A DNA stretch of 63,435 bases, from the IMG/VR virus record IMGVR_UViG_3300033146_005951, positions 1-63,435 of that record; one strand, 5' to 3'. This stretch comes from a virus. Shown one piece after another: positions 39,001-45,546 of the stretch; positions within the stretch are counted from its first letter, which is position 1, and every line of letters begins with the position of its first letter. Both the position numbers and the translations under genes were made by a program. The notes under the pieces were generated by a model. The model was given only the letters and a program-made list of their open reading frames with translations. It did no database searches and was not told the DNA's origin.

Positions 39001-42000
39001 ATCTTCTATTGGTGTTGAAGCGAAAGAAGTTGCTGATCGAGCAGAAAAGTCTCGACTTGAGACAAAAGATGCTTTAAAGAGTTTAGTCTCATTGCAAGAG
39101 AAACTTACAAAGTACTCAGAGACAGTTTCTAAACAAAGCAAAGTAATTGCTGATTTATTAAAACGCGAAGGATTAACTCAAGCAATTCAAGCATTAAGTG
39201 CTATGGGATTTAATGTTAAGTTAGATAAAGAAGGAGTGTTTAAAGATGATAAGACTCTTGGAATGTTCAATAAATTAATTGGAGAAGCCAGTGAAGGTTT
39301 AGTTGATGCAGCAAATAAATTACAAGCACAAGTTCAACCTATTAAAGCTTTTGGTAAGATTCCAGTAGAAAAAGAAGATGTTGTTTCTAGCATATCTCGA
39401 CAATTACTTAATCTTGGTAAATCTTTTCCAGAAGTCAGTTCTCATATCGATGAACTTAGCACACAATTTATTATTCAGTTAGATCGTATGAAAGCATCTG
39501 GAAAAACTCAAGAAGAAATTGATTCTAGATTAGGTGTTGTTTTAAGCAGTATTACTGGCATAAGTGATGACGCTAAAAATTTAAATCCGACATCAATGAG
39601 CTCTTATTTAGATGATATAACTAGCATGTTGAAAATCACAAGCAATGATCTTAAGCAAATTGATATTTCAAATATTCAACCATCAACTACAAAAGCTTTA
39701 TTGCAAGAAAAGATTCAACCAATTGCATCAGAAACTACATTGAAAAATATTCAAAAGAATCAGAATAAAATTGATTCTTTTGTTAGTGAATTGCCTCAAT
39801 GGACTGAAGTTGCTGATAAAGTTGAAGAAGTTGCAATTTCTTCTTTTGAGGATGTAAGTCAAATGGCTCAAAATATTTTTGATGCTCAGAAGAAGAAAGT
39901 TCAGGAAGGGTATCTTGCCAGAGATGATTTTCGTTTGCGAGATGGAAAGCTTCAAAAACGTACTGCACAAGCAGATGTAGTGCTTGGAAAAATGATTCCG
40001 ATTGACATCACTAAAATTCTCGATGCAGATACTTTTCAAACTAAAATTGGGGATGCAGTTGTTAATCTAAGACTTGCTTTCATTGATGCATTAGAATCAA
40101 ATCAAGCAGGTAGTACCTTACAAACCGAAGGAATAAGAAATTTAGTTGATGAGTATAAAAAATCAGGTTATAGCATTCAAGCATTTTTTAAAGAGTATGA
40201 TGAGAAAAGCAATAGATTAATATCTACTATTTATGCAACTAAAGATGGTGAAAGTATAGATATCAACCAGGAAGCAATTGCTAGAGGAATTGCACAAGTA
40301 TTTGTCCCTAAAGGAATTATTTCTACTGAAGATAGAAACGTTATTCAGGGTTATGGTAAAATCCAAGAAGCAGCTAAAGAAATGAGTGCAGGTATTCATG
40401 GATTTTCACAATGGTTGTCTACTACGTATCCAAATATGACAATGCAGCTACCTGAGAATTTTAGGGAGATAGTTGGTCGTGGTGATGAAGTAGATATCAG
40501 AACTATTCTTGAAAATGAATCTAAATTAAAGGTTGCATTTAATGAATATTTAGATAAACTTGGTAAAAGTCCAATATACACTGAAGAAGAAATGGCAGTG
40601 ACTGATAATGCAGTTAATCAATTACTTAAATTAGGTTCAACTAAAGGTTCGATATTTGTCCATGATGTTCATTTAGATGAATCGATAAAAAATTTATTTT
40701 CTGCAATAAAAGCTCCTGGTGTGAATTATGAAATACAACAAATGCCTGAAATAAATTCTGAGGTATCAGGTAATTCTATTAAGAATGCTACTGTTAAGTT
40801 AGAAGAAAGTACTTTTAAAGTTAGTGAATTAATGCAAAATCTTGAAGGTGTGTTTGATCAAAATTTTATTAAAACATTGCTTGATGCACTTCCTACAACA
40901 CAAGATACTACAGAAAATTTAATGAGTAAGCTTGCTCAGGAATTTTCTGATTTAAGAGATGTTTTTGTTAAAGGCGTACAATCAATAATATCTGCAATTA
41001 TATCAAAGCAGTTAGTTGTGAATTTACCTAATAACAATGAAATGGCTAATAATATTAAAAAATTTACTGATCAAGCAACTGAGAAAGGGTCAATATTTAC
41101 TCATGATATTCATTCAGAAAGTGCAATAGTAGATTCTGCTAAACAATCAAAAGAAGGTTTAAGTAAAGTTGCAAAAGCACAGTCAGAAACTTCAGTTAAA
41201 GTAGGTAATTATATTTTTGAATTAGATAAAGCAAATGATAGAATTTTTCCTGCTGCAACTACGGGTGTATTTGGTGTGGAAGGTTTAGCTTATGAAAAAT
41301 TTAAAGCATTAGAATTTAAAATTCCAGATGAAGATGTAAAAGGGCTAAGTGAAGGTATTGTTAATTCAATGAAACAATATGCTGCACAGGATAAAAGAAG
41401 ATCAGAAACTACATTGCCAAGTAAAGACTGGTCTGATCAAGAATATCGATCCTTAAAACTTACAAACGCTTTTGATACTGTAATTCCTCAATTATATGAT
41501 ACAGTTGCAGAATTATCTAAAAGTGTACCGGAATCTGCTTATAAAGAGATGATATCTGCAGTTAATGACGCCTCAATGACTTTATCAAATTTTAGTAGAG
41601 AAAAATTAGGAGGCAACCAAAGTATAGTTTATGATGTCTTAATGGAAGCAAGGAATAAAATAAATTCAATATCACAACAATCGCAAATCCAAACAAAATT
41701 ACAACCAGACAATACAAGTAGTAGAGTTGGATTAATTCAAGAATCTTCTAATTTTATTAATTCAATGTCAAAAGTAACAGATCAATTTAATGAGGAATTT
41801 TTAATTAACAATAAGTTACTTAATACAATTAAATCTACTGATTTAAGCGGTTCGATGTTCGATAGAGATAAGATTAAAAATTTATCAATGGAAATTGTCA
41901 ACGGGATGATTTTAATCAAAGATAGTACTACGGGAATAGCCCATGGATTTAAAACAGCAGAAGAAGCAGTTGCTAAAATTGGAGACACAACTTTTAATGC

Positions 42001-43348
42001 TTTGAAAATCAAAAAAAGAGAACAGAAATTTGAAATATCAAATCCTCAGTATGAAGCAAGCTTTCAAAATCCATACGAACAACCAATTACTTATGAAGTT
42101 CAAGGTGCGCAGGAAATAGATGCAAAAATATCTGATGAAAGCATCCAAATATTTAGAGATATTTTAACAGGTGCTGTATATGCTTCTAATGTAGGTTTTA
42201 CTGGTTTTACTGGAAGTGGTGCAGCAGCTGTTGAAAGATCTAGAGAAATTTCTAACTTGATGCAAGGAATAGAAGATACTTTTGGGAAGGGCTTAACTAA
42301 TGCGTTATCGAACGCTTTTCCTTCTTTAGGCAGTCAAGCGCAAAGTTCAATGGTAGAACTTTCGCAAAAATTCACAGATTTACAAACCGCCTTATCTTCA
42401 AAAGGTTCGACAGAAGCAAATTCCGAAGTTCAATCTTTCTTGTCTTACTTAGAAGGATTGTCTAATAAAATGGGTGAAGTTCAATCAAAGATGACTGTTC
42501 CTAGTGAGAAATATACAGCCCAAATAGAAATGTTTTCTGAGGCCTTAAATACTATTAAAACTAAAGTTGCAGATTTTACTTTGGAGGCACCTAAAGAAGC
42601 AGAAGTTTTAAGTGAAGCTACAGATGATGCATCTACTGAAATGGTAGAGTCTGTAGTTCCAATGTCTAATGCAACTAAAAATTCTACTGAATCAATCAAT
42701 ATTTTTGGTTCAGGATTAATTTCTTCATCTGCAAACATTTCTGAAGCAATAAGTTCAGCTATATTTACAATTAATACAGCTGCATCTAATGTAAGAAGTG
42801 GTGGTGTAAATATGGGGCTTTTTCAAGATGGGGAATCTGAAATTTCAATGAGTGAAGTTGCTGATATGGTATCTCAGTCATTAGAAAATTTTAGTAGTAG
42901 TTTAGATAATGCTGCAGGTGGGGCCAGTGACGCTTTGGAAGATATGGGAGATGCAGCTGATAATGCTGGAAATGTATTAGGTGGTATGAGTAGGTTTGGT
43001 GCACGTACTGGTATTGTGTTACCTGGCTATGGTGGAGGAGATCGTATTCCATTTGATTTAGAGCCAGGTGAAGCAGTAATAAATAAAGAAGCTGTTCGAA
43101 TGTTTGGCAGAGATTTATTTAATAATTATAATCAAGGCAAAAGTGCAACAAGTATGCCTTCTGTAGGTAAACGATTAACTAAAGTTCGTTCTGTTGTTGA
43201 AAAGAAATTATTAAATGACGATTCTCCAATAAGAAAATTCGATATTAATTTAGCTGGTGTGCCTTTTAAGGGTCTCGCTACAGAAGATATGATCAATCAA
43301 TTAGAGAAAGGTTTGAAACGCAAACAATTAGTAGGTCAAAATATATAA
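24092..43348 (+). CDS. Giant tail tape-measure protein with embedded nuclease domain
   Basis: One open frame of 6418 aa, no internal stop. The N-terminal half is almost entirely long helical, Lys/Glu/Ser-rich repeats. A TP901-type tape-measure core lies at about 3230-3560 (TSEEIGESMYQLGSAGLQAN, GMQFEEVTAALAVLND, KGSKAGRAFNRMLLNSTKRL). Hydrophobic segments follow near 3633 and 4063. An SNase-like domain sits at about 5295-5410. The C-terminal motif GYGGGDRIPFDLEPGEAVIN (near 6310) is the common tape-measure end. The protein fixes tail length and enters the host envelope on ejection. At about 1.5 angstrom per residue it would specify a tail near 0.9-1 micrometre. The ATG directly follows the stop of the upstream gene. 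Confidence 0.93.
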   Translation: MENTIIPLSFDVSALQGQLDDITKIMNKTFASFGSKGQFKSLSTAMNSFKGSFGTINKSLKSIDSNLGLLVININKMSSSLQETGKEMSTLRQGTKDSIVTTEKLVGGFSKVQSEVKETQSLLKKPMSLNIDLGKTDLVGPLEKQLSTAQQKINQAYKFETPIGKKAISFVDETKVKNDVKVFENAYSEIKNSSDAMITYVRGTTRDILKHPMNSLEQFQNLWTRTIYNLQSHKTGREAIPLFTLTGSELGPISAAIEKLAEFRKVRRGLDVESLKSFESRPFEELAKSLSKSGFAYDELIEAARAFNVLEVTGEKHIDANIKQTKEYKVLEKAIKLYSEAVAVADRQMEKSGTVSDGQVTKVKKLKLAMDEARKSVSLKGEIVSVNALAGTLENLGDVAGTKVTAAFHKLASSSKKIGKETWAKVFEAKDIGGFQKALVVLESKLGQVGKSNPQIEALYKNFSNIKQIAETHFAAKMSAEFEEGASKSEKKIGELYTKITKLQSQVAKGELPQSALVGPFKALSKEVESLIKRSQVLNVSLDQIEQSKGPSAMRYEKGPKSSSTESRDLATTYQEGVSEKQISSLSTLQSGLRGVADQLIYANTELKVSEAAWVSWGEARKKIVFDLRKITSEFEVPVEDVSRTDISKKHRQYADYQKQIDSLVKKRKLLGMVDKSSYSESLSQMKKVLSGLPQLNDLQKRGNQIVRERKALLDATAGKEKTPEQIAHLEKLKKQYKEVKTAETEVANVTLLIANEMDVLASKSAFNPTDIARISEFAIELQRIDSLIKTISGKSSLSISADVETLQRSLGTISKDAIPIKTKITIDQKAIDKEIATLGQKFHAAMAKEPKIRTETRTKTALQTIRSTQNAIGKLDKQLFAMTDSANVALRNIRMDKALNPKDAEQLMKPLQNLVSEFSGLQKDILLIDESLTKLGSNPTEEQMQKAWSQLEPVFSNAYEKMNLFSGVYDNLSKKQGGATAATNNMVSSLERLMQKPTRAAKSFDILIDSLLRTQGIAGKTDLAKQLKSPDKAIREYAQKISASIGKARTGLDTIAGEALGPEANKKIKQNIKRAEENYVKQVADAQKRARRKLDSLIKKAEAGPGLKRSGAIDSAKAAFGKEIGASIISAKKSLEQEKERILNVPVKLKPGVEADLVLKKWKSTIQALVTDFGQGGNLAAQKFQEMYASTAGGFKFDQSLYNVASKTKSLLGQTGSFFKTMGSRSGDVLPLEEFDQLIKRQKQFQKEGALSTVALNPIIELGSVISNTANVFDKMKLAVKASASPEVIDSIQKEIDQFIRLRKTSKDSTAQLSQQTKETRGLGFTMEKFGYAIDLLIQYLEKAINKFQGLGKTAHTALSGIGSSLRGQAGLFKSGLADIEGPMFDIKPEGFKLTKPLESMFSEIYNSSLTSLQDLRKVTDKGLSAWSVSFKGGLSKTDNVIKQNGSALIGGLSKIRKSVQASTVVNWGNIIDPKGAELLRKSAVGIDLQLKELQTSIARFKTGKISEVSSFPTVKALQTQLKTVLSVSEEVKRKLAAGKLGMEHFPAVDKLQQYALQLTAAIDMIEKPYKSMKGLAGQEEKVSTKQLGKSFRSGIIGAQKELEAAVKQVKTPMKSVMVRLFEDVLSMTPTEIPQAAGMMRSLAEQFPSQMQSAFNVMGKKKYEVGKFIAKMFSIDPSEFKTVEAAMEKRGAEIPKMLLKAIFLTEGQAKFAADAKKLANQVITAPLNKALRSAGEVTMPKFETFRIGDEMMRAAKFEGEKFTQVKSQYGTYISSLINDISKLMKVSPSKTMKPILEKIFNASDVNDINAYANGMKGALSNIKDYLQKAVSGKLPKGQLAAGLGLQEEFKVAGLDIDENELSQMFEQMYKTAGQSLKDFVAQEKRWSSDSIKDLIILMEYWENLGGMVDMVTKKIPKVSNMKNISETMFKGTESGSVAAGRDMARLMVTALTSTLSEGSGIKQPLAAMIGKSPEVIFEIMRGTNQKLKNELRDLGFNLRGSTTDLVKSISKLGDVKVGTEWFEQYRLANERFNIEGEKTGIVLKKIRDGFNTITPLSSEGLSELATRSQDFLTRAGIAFESFDTKLFKHSINFNAFSEKEKANVGKYTNILSKGMRTIGQFLQEDPFSGSIMRLVREEDVLWEKLIVSADKGGKKLKTSIQSELARALDTTKREGINLNRLFKGTGKVPELQEIIGQLMELRKTKRAVDTEMMAPGVRPFSNLIKDASLLQGTLLTAFGSISKGLSRVGETGKVDIKMGNSIRNLDTVTQHLNILQAEIDETIAYAKKTGQTLPLEFQLVTRSVSDMGSSLNSSYEVLKKLPTHAKVSEKDMEKLAETVNKSASALKKFDQIDLKEFSSRVGTAMSIAMNKVNAFSKQAQIRPSFQLGKTGVDQILKATGSDSDKMIQQWRESAVAGGDTWKQMTMFLKELEPEMKGIFERFASKPRLLLKAFDKMTPQMRILMSLYFNEMGHSTAQGFQKWMQTYDKYFSGMTKTNKRHLETFLGYTSQTMASFKAPDVTKYFAPETGLEADKTTEGLKRLGNALSKLGINMKELKDLSGDTSWLKKWGEAFATPIDWDFGPGKGKTIQLTGTFSMFAKAITHVGEGLDILMTQLRRVGEETQSGAIQKGIKQLVALIMQLDAEFSKTSKFKLSIGAGLSTSLKPLRDVGYAINSFFDAMEKIKLASDFTLTQKEISSFGNIVIITMNQVAAAMSPAVKALTGFANTTAVKRFSQFAQGLRDLVAATKDLYQFTAVFSEIDKDSKKGATALGHFEKVMKSMMILLNSIPDISKKLNFGVSKDAANNARMLVEVLKPLAQSMLMIGEAFKGNVNIESNMKRFSSALKGMINVIRSVDLDPVTKDLLNDIRKLTQIFSSKALVATPDEAEKRLQVLAQVIEQGSNKVAQKTKQGIEKMNRASKTPKTDFLTDLGITPGKATGGGGIVSDLMDIQTSFSEPVPNFDASEQAMGHLASAGKEVGKVLQVINNAVIKLGSEFKEILPGEEKFITELTQLAALNPAAAIDKLNIKLNSLGKNLAGDNLKKSQDAIQGFIIELLNGAAGLKSMGAAGTELQKIHDNLNKDTVSTKELTIALTKVKGVLKSVEVESAKLDLQNRLLKTRGEAKGVHTEIKSLLMSMKALGPEFRKSLSTGDARREFLSYSNELGSKLETAMGPMRAFSGFKGVSEEIKKMTSSMAVLKSQSQGMVTLADRFTGKLRIAGDQFLNLVAYQTRWYVSQQIFFMGFGQIQKILSNFGALDIQVRRVLRVLRDSNNAVLGIDSSIRALSGAGVKWASDWAQNMEVMFKAQTRSTFYSLFKQLGTTSEEIGESMYQLGSAGLQANEVMSAIEPTLRMIIATEGEVKDTTRLIAGVFNLYGNSIEGARTNTEKFVYITDVLTATFRDHMVTIGELITGISYTIATAKLSGMQFEEVTAALAVLNDNMLKGSKAGRAFNRMLLNSTKRLDETKDILQAIGNQANIGVDLTKIFEGLEVSGARPFDYIIQAGIAMQEQLKTANLTVENLTRTFKSMGVVGARAFAILLLKAGDYEKTLFQLKYAAFSAGEDMSELLIGGFDRSIHRIEGFTRAGYARVMGIARGGVTVLASMVQQVESGIKRISEMPFIPDIPDVKSYISFFGVVATGAAIFAGIKKKPLPGLDALRFDKWAKGINKFTLNIDQNRTALKLLNVELRKTGLNAINLGQAYETAANKMTAMSKMGSTMSTFKGLTGLTSSFKPQQQLIISGLKDIERAYTKVTSGKWSMGDLTEFNSQMKSIAAFEPTFLAREKEFTIKTNLTRTISEFQRGSISADQFRDRLNAVHKETIKASGMSNLTTKLDIFEKELASGSMTMSQYTTKLRQLGIEANKLGSIKTFGLGAVSTKGFAESFKGMSKLNKLYSSNMDQMSKIGIKSMDQVFNLVRNPAAWSEFASNMTKSYSKFDSQTQKVSNQFGRLVDQISTPIRKVSIGISQDAMEKDFVKQTKSMSVLKESWKGFAGGVGLGTSKLTSWFKTMRKVMSGIVPQIGEFDSSFSKAVAKREALVKVAAGFRGIGGAARGAAIAVKGFLASTIALLALSVAVQKAFEWFEKLSRGTEYYAQILGTVNAEFNKTVASLTGNISGITRYVDKLSELRESMNMRLKIDADIETKEFNRDLSHLSGLLEGTFQFENFEFNVKYGTVTDAIVAWRDLNDVIANLKEETSNKAIGRFVELGNEYKKASEIYKNTITTALEGSWLKSRWDSFRGKEKSTSLKIKIEDLSDPDKVKFKRQGQEAAKLMIDSAKIVLQQGATTFDLVWDKNSIATFDRQLNNVFESTTLFGDSLKTTNLKFNVFIKRMKQSAKTAELFDQFKEVGENLNKVFQVGGAEEFATFMKMFPNLASESKDEVKGLADSWASLGEDERAVVLINAARKDLKLFHKSMKAVSADGSMLQAADSTKKFVEVAITDISMLNTSIAQMGGTLAREFESTWSRAWGQWVNEGVTASLDVDKALTGSFEYGSKSILGKLERDISKTTDPIVKSFTSAYTKVGSVWAKETSKMIKDNKLPKAFSNWGNELRVALTSPWAKARSAQDEWRSGMNNAVDAAMMRFNLLQESMSKMGSLVSEEWLRAQSAISNNTSFGSEKDGEDAIEKFTDGIEKSLKAAIKSGHKGIQDLAKAMSGDVSGAIDLTVKRMERLTNVIAQAKSLSIEVKDAISKWEGSIVLTNKVLSVTLDYLKKFAKNADISKTVRDMNVALLKNEKLRAKEAFERGKKLGVSDEDKLKGAKTYLERLDQINEKLMSSAVESLKKHISDKAKAEKKEMIERHKRENRAAKESQSLRKISYREEVKDAKIQAASIKKIEKLRWKRPGYKADVDQKIENEKMWGERSRDENRHNSEMSAQQKKFNDDATKARKERQAAELKTLEETGGKTAKSMQKLAEVLADIDSGELKIKSMDELLVHITSLGDPELTKNFKLYLDEIKNTNVEISSIGVEAKEVADRAEKSRLETKDALKSLVSLQEKLTKYSETVSKQSKVIADLLKREGLTQAIQALSAMGFNVKLDKEGVFKDDKTLGMFNKLIGEASEGLVDAANKLQAQVQPIKAFGKIPVEKEDVVSSISRQLLNLGKSFPEVSSHIDELSTQFIIQLDRMKASGKTQEEIDSRLGVVLSSITGISDDAKNLNPTSMSSYLDDITSMLKITSNDLKQIDISNIQPSTTKALLQEKIQPIASETTLKNIQKNQNKIDSFVSELPQWTEVADKVEEVAISSFEDVSQMAQNIFDAQKKKVQEGYLARDDFRLRDGKLQKRTAQADVVLGKMIPIDITKILDADTFQTKIGDAVVNLRLAFIDALESNQAGSTLQTEGIRNLVDEYKKSGYSIQAFFKEYDEKSNRLISTIYATKDGESIDINQEAIARGIAQVFVPKGIISTEDRNVIQGYGKIQEAAKEMSAGIHGFSQWLSTTYPNMTMQLPENFREIVGRGDEVDIRTILENESKLKVAFNEYLDKLGKSPIYTEEEMAVTDNAVNQLLKLGSTKGSIFVHDVHLDESIKNLFSAIKAPGVNYEIQQMPEINSEVSGNSIKNATVKLEESTFKVSELMQNLEGVFDQNFIKTLLDALPTTQDTTENLMSKLAQEFSDLRDVFVKGVQSIISAIISKQLVVNLPNNNEMANNIKKFTDQATEKGSIFTHDIHSESAIVDSAKQSKEGLSKVAKAQSETSVKVGNYIFELDKANDRIFPAATTGVFGVEGLAYEKFKALEFKIPDEDVKGLSEGIVNSMKQYAAQDKRRSETTLPSKDWSDQEYRSLKLTNAFDTVIPQLYDTVAELSKSVPESAYKEMISAVNDASMTLSNFSREKLGGNQSIVYDVLMEARNKINSISQQSQIQTKLQPDNTSSRVGLIQESSNFINSMSKVTDQFNEEFLINNKLLNTIKSTDLSGSMFDRDKIKNLSMEIVNGMILIKDSTTGIAHGFKTAEEAVAKIGDTTFNALKIKKREQKFEISNPQYEASFQNPYEQPITYEVQGAQEIDAKISDESIQIFRDILTGAVYASNVGFTGFTGSGAAAVERSREISNLMQGIEDTFGKGLTNALSNAFPSLGSQAQSSMVELSQKFTDLQTALSSKGSTEANSEVQSFLSYLEGLSNKMGEVQSKMTVPSEKYTAQIEMFSEALNTIKTKVADFTLEAPKEAEVLSEATDDASTEMVESVVPMSNATKNSTESINIFGSGLISSSANISEAISSAIFTINTAASNVRSGGVNMGLFQDGESEISMSEVADMVSQSLENFSSSLDNAAGGASDALEDMGDAADNAGNVLGGMSRFGARTGIVLPGYGGGDRIPFDLEPGEAVINKEAVRMFGRDLFNNYNQGKSATSMPSVGKRLTKVRSVVEKKLLNDDSPIRKFDINLAGVPFKGLATEDMINQLEKGLKRKQLVGQNI
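39974..40321 (+). other. SNase-like (thermonuclease) domain inside the tape measure
   Basis: Residues about 5295-5410 read IDITKILDADTFQTKIGD, then VVNLRLAFIDALES, then a helical part, then YDEKSNRLISTIYA and a last helix EAIARGIAQVFVPKG. Compared with staphylococcal nuclease, D5311 and D5313 fit D19 and D21, and R5327, D5332 and E5335 have exactly the R35, D40, E43 spacing. R5375 is a candidate for R87. Thus the calcium-dependent phosphodiesterase site appears intact. Family knowledge predicts DNA and RNA cleavage to 3'-phosphates. Confidence 0.8.
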
Positions 43349-43366
43349 TAATGGAGGAATTCAATT

Positions 43367-43879
43367 ATGGCCGAACAAGCCACTAGGATTGCTGATCAAG
43401 ATGAAGGTGATTATATTGCTACTCGAGATGCTTATGAGCAAGATACAGAATCTCATAGTAGAGTAGTACAGATGGTTGAAATAACTGCTCGACAATTAAC
43501 TACAGTACTTACAATTAGAGGTTCTGGTGGTGCAATTAGTTCAGCTGATGGTGTTAATCTTTTAAGTCTTCCTACGGATTTAACAAATAATTTGTTAACT
43601 GTAGGAGATAAAACAGTTCTTATTGTTATGCCTGAGCATACATCCAGTAGTGGAAATGTATATATTACACCCATTATATTTAATTCTTTAGATGCTGTTG
43701 TTGGCGTAAGAGCAACTAAAGCATCTGGAATGGGTTCTTATGCTTTTAGGTATGGATCTGGATCCGGTAATTATGCATCTCCTCAATTACAATGGGATAT
43801 TATGGGGGCAGAGAAGATAGGTTTGCATATAACTCAAATCGATGCTGGAAGTGTTGTGCTTAAAGGAGGCTTGATATAA
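43367..43879 (+). CDS. Small tail-tip structural protein, unknown
   Basis: The 170-aa product starts after TAATGGAGGAATTCAATT. Its first 35 residues are acidic, and the rest is a beta-sandwich-like pattern ending in IGLHITQIDAGSVVLKGG. The C-terminal pattern resembles the gene at 47808 (VYVVSISAGTVSLGLA), so both may share a small jelly-roll-like fold. The gene directly follows the tape measure and overlaps the next by one base, so a tail-tip position is likely. Confidence 0.55.
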   Translation: MAEQATRIADQDEGDYIATRDAYEQDTESHSRVVQMVEITARQLTTVLTIRGSGGAISSADGVNLLSLPTDLTNNLLTVGDKTVLIVMPEHTSSSGNVYITPIIFNSLDAVVGVRATKASGMGSYAFRYGSGSGNYASPQLQWDIMGAEKIGLHITQIDAGSVVLKGGLI

Positions 43880-45108
43880 TGAGGACTTTTGATGGTTTTA
43901 ATTCTCAACTTCTATCGGGTAATGGAAACACTATTTTGTCTGGGGCACCAGTTGAAAATATACCAAATCAAGTAAATTTCCTTCAAACATTACGTGCAAG
44001 TTATGATGCTGGAGAAGCCTATAGTTGGCTTGATAGAGCAGATGCATTAAAAATTTATGATTCTGTCGGTAATTTATTTTCATTTGCACCAAGTTCTGTA
44101 GAGTATGTTGAAACTGTTATTGCTGCACATGGATTGTATGCTTATGATAGTACACCTTTAAGTTCAGTACTTAGTATTCGAGATGCATTAGTTGATGAAA
44201 ACTTAAATACTAGTGCTGGGTATTCATGGACTGGTAATCGAGCTTTTGGTTTAGAGTTAATTAGTGCAGCTGAATTAATGGGTTTGCGCGTTAGGGTTAG
44301 GTGTAATACTCAAGGTTTTACTCCAGATCAATGGGCTGCAGGTTCGTCTGGTACTTTTGTCGCATATCAATCAAGTGATAATAATACGTGGACTCAAATA
44401 AAAAGTTTCTCTGTTGATGATTCAGATAATTTAAATAGGTATATTACAGATGCTGAATCAGGATATTACTATTTAGATTTTTGGTTTGATCAAGCAGTTA
44501 CTGCAAAGTATTTTAAAATATTTACATCTTCATCTTTTCAAATTTCAGATGGATCCACTAATTCTTCTTTTACCCCATGTGAAGTTTTGGGTTATGTAGT
44601 ACCAGGTGATAGCTTTGCTTCTTTACGTAACGGCTCTTTCTTTACAGGTAACAATCCATTAACTGATCCTTACACTACTTTAAGTTTATCTGGCGGTACA
44701 ACTCTTTACAATGGTACAGAATGTTCTGGTATTAGCAGTGAATGGGAGCTCGAATATAGTCTTGGGTTAAGACTTAGTAAAATAACCAAAGTTTCATCAA
44801 TGAGCATTAATGCAGTAAATTATACGGGTGGAGATAATTTTAATCCAGATCATTTTGTGGCAGGAGAATCATTTTCTATCTATCGTTCATTTGATAACAT
44901 TTATTGGGATGCATTGGTTACTGCAGCTGGGTCTTCTAGTGGCATAATGTCAGAAGAGCAGAATTGTGGTACTTTTGATATTGGTTTTGGCGGCTCTTAT
45001 CTTGGAAAATATTTTATTGCAATTCCAGATGATGATACTCCTCGATGGGAAGATATGGGTGGTAGTTATACTGATACTTTAAATCCGGCTGAAATTTATT
45101 TATCTTAA
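43879..45108 (+). CDS. Tail-tip adhesin-like protein with discoidin-like repeats, tentative
   Basis: In this 409-aa protein, residues about 120-240 and 280-400 look like two related beta-sandwiches. Each has a pattern of local structure around TFVAYQSSDNNTWTQIKSF...YYLDFWFDQAVTAKYFKIF and SFSIYRSFDNIYWDALV...KYFIAIPD, reminiscent of F5/8C (discoidin) sugar-binding modules. That would fit a host-surface-binding role at the tail tip. Fold assignment is by pattern only. Confidence 0.5.
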   Translation: MRTFDGFNSQLLSGNGNTILSGAPVENIPNQVNFLQTLRASYDAGEAYSWLDRADALKIYDSVGNLFSFAPSSVEYVETVIAAHGLYAYDSTPLSSVLSIRDALVDENLNTSAGYSWTGNRAFGLELISAAELMGLRVRVRCNTQGFTPDQWAAGSSGTFVAYQSSDNNTWTQIKSFSVDDSDNLNRYITDAESGYYYLDFWFDQAVTAKYFKIFTSSSFQISDGSTNSSFTPCEVLGYVVPGDSFASLRNGSFFTGNNPLTDPYTTLSLSGGTTLYNGTECSGISSEWELEYSLGLRLSKITKVSSMSINAVNYTGGDNFNPDHFVAGESFSIYRSFDNIYWDALVTAAGSSSGIMSEEQNCGTFDIGFGGSYLGKYFIAIPDDDTPRWEDMGGSYTDTLNPAEIYLS

Positions 45109-45111
45109 GAT

Positions 45112-45540
45112 ATGGAAATAAAATTAATCATAGTTGCAGGTTCATTTGAGATAATATTACCTCCTGATTTAATTTGGGTTAATGAATTTGATTGGGTTGC
45201 TATTGCAGGTGGTGTTGATCGAACTCTTGGAGGCACTCAAATAATCTGGGCTAATCCTATTCAAAAAGGAAGACCTATTGATTTAGTTGCAAATGAGACA
45301 AGAGGCTGGTTAACAAGAGAAACAGTTGAACTTTTACATAATGCATTAGAAGCAATGACCCCAATGGAATTAGTATTTACATATTCAGATACTTCAATGT
45401 CAGGTAATCCCTTTACTTTTAATGTTGCATTTAGATATCATGAACCACCTGCAGTTGAAGTTCAACCATTAATGGCATCAAGAGTAGAATTTAGTAATAA
45501 TGATAAATACATAGGAACAATTAAATTGATGGAGGTCTAA
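45112..45540 (+). CDS. Small tail-tip protein, unknown
   Basis: The 142-aa protein begins three bases after the previous stop with no clear ribosome binding site, so it is probably translated by reinitiation. It has a beta-rich core (KLIIVAGSFEIILP), a TRGWLTRETVELLHNALEAM helix and FNVAFRYHEPPAVEVQPLM. The last segment resembles small phage distal-tail or baseplate-hub adaptor proteins. Function by context. Confidence 0.5.
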   Translation: MEIKLIIVAGSFEIILPPDLIWVNEFDWVAIAGGVDRTLGGTQIIWANPIQKGRPIDLVANETRGWLTRETVELLHNALEAMTPMELVFTYSDTSMSGNPFTFNVAFRYHEPPAVEVQPLMASRVEFSNNDKYIGTIKLMEV

Positions 45541-45546
45541 GAGACA

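Noticed and set aside
24772-42738. Many minus-strand frames of 60-175 aa within the tape-measure gene
   Set aside because: They lack ribosome sites and lie wholly opposite a continuous coding frame of low-complexity codons; antisense shadows.
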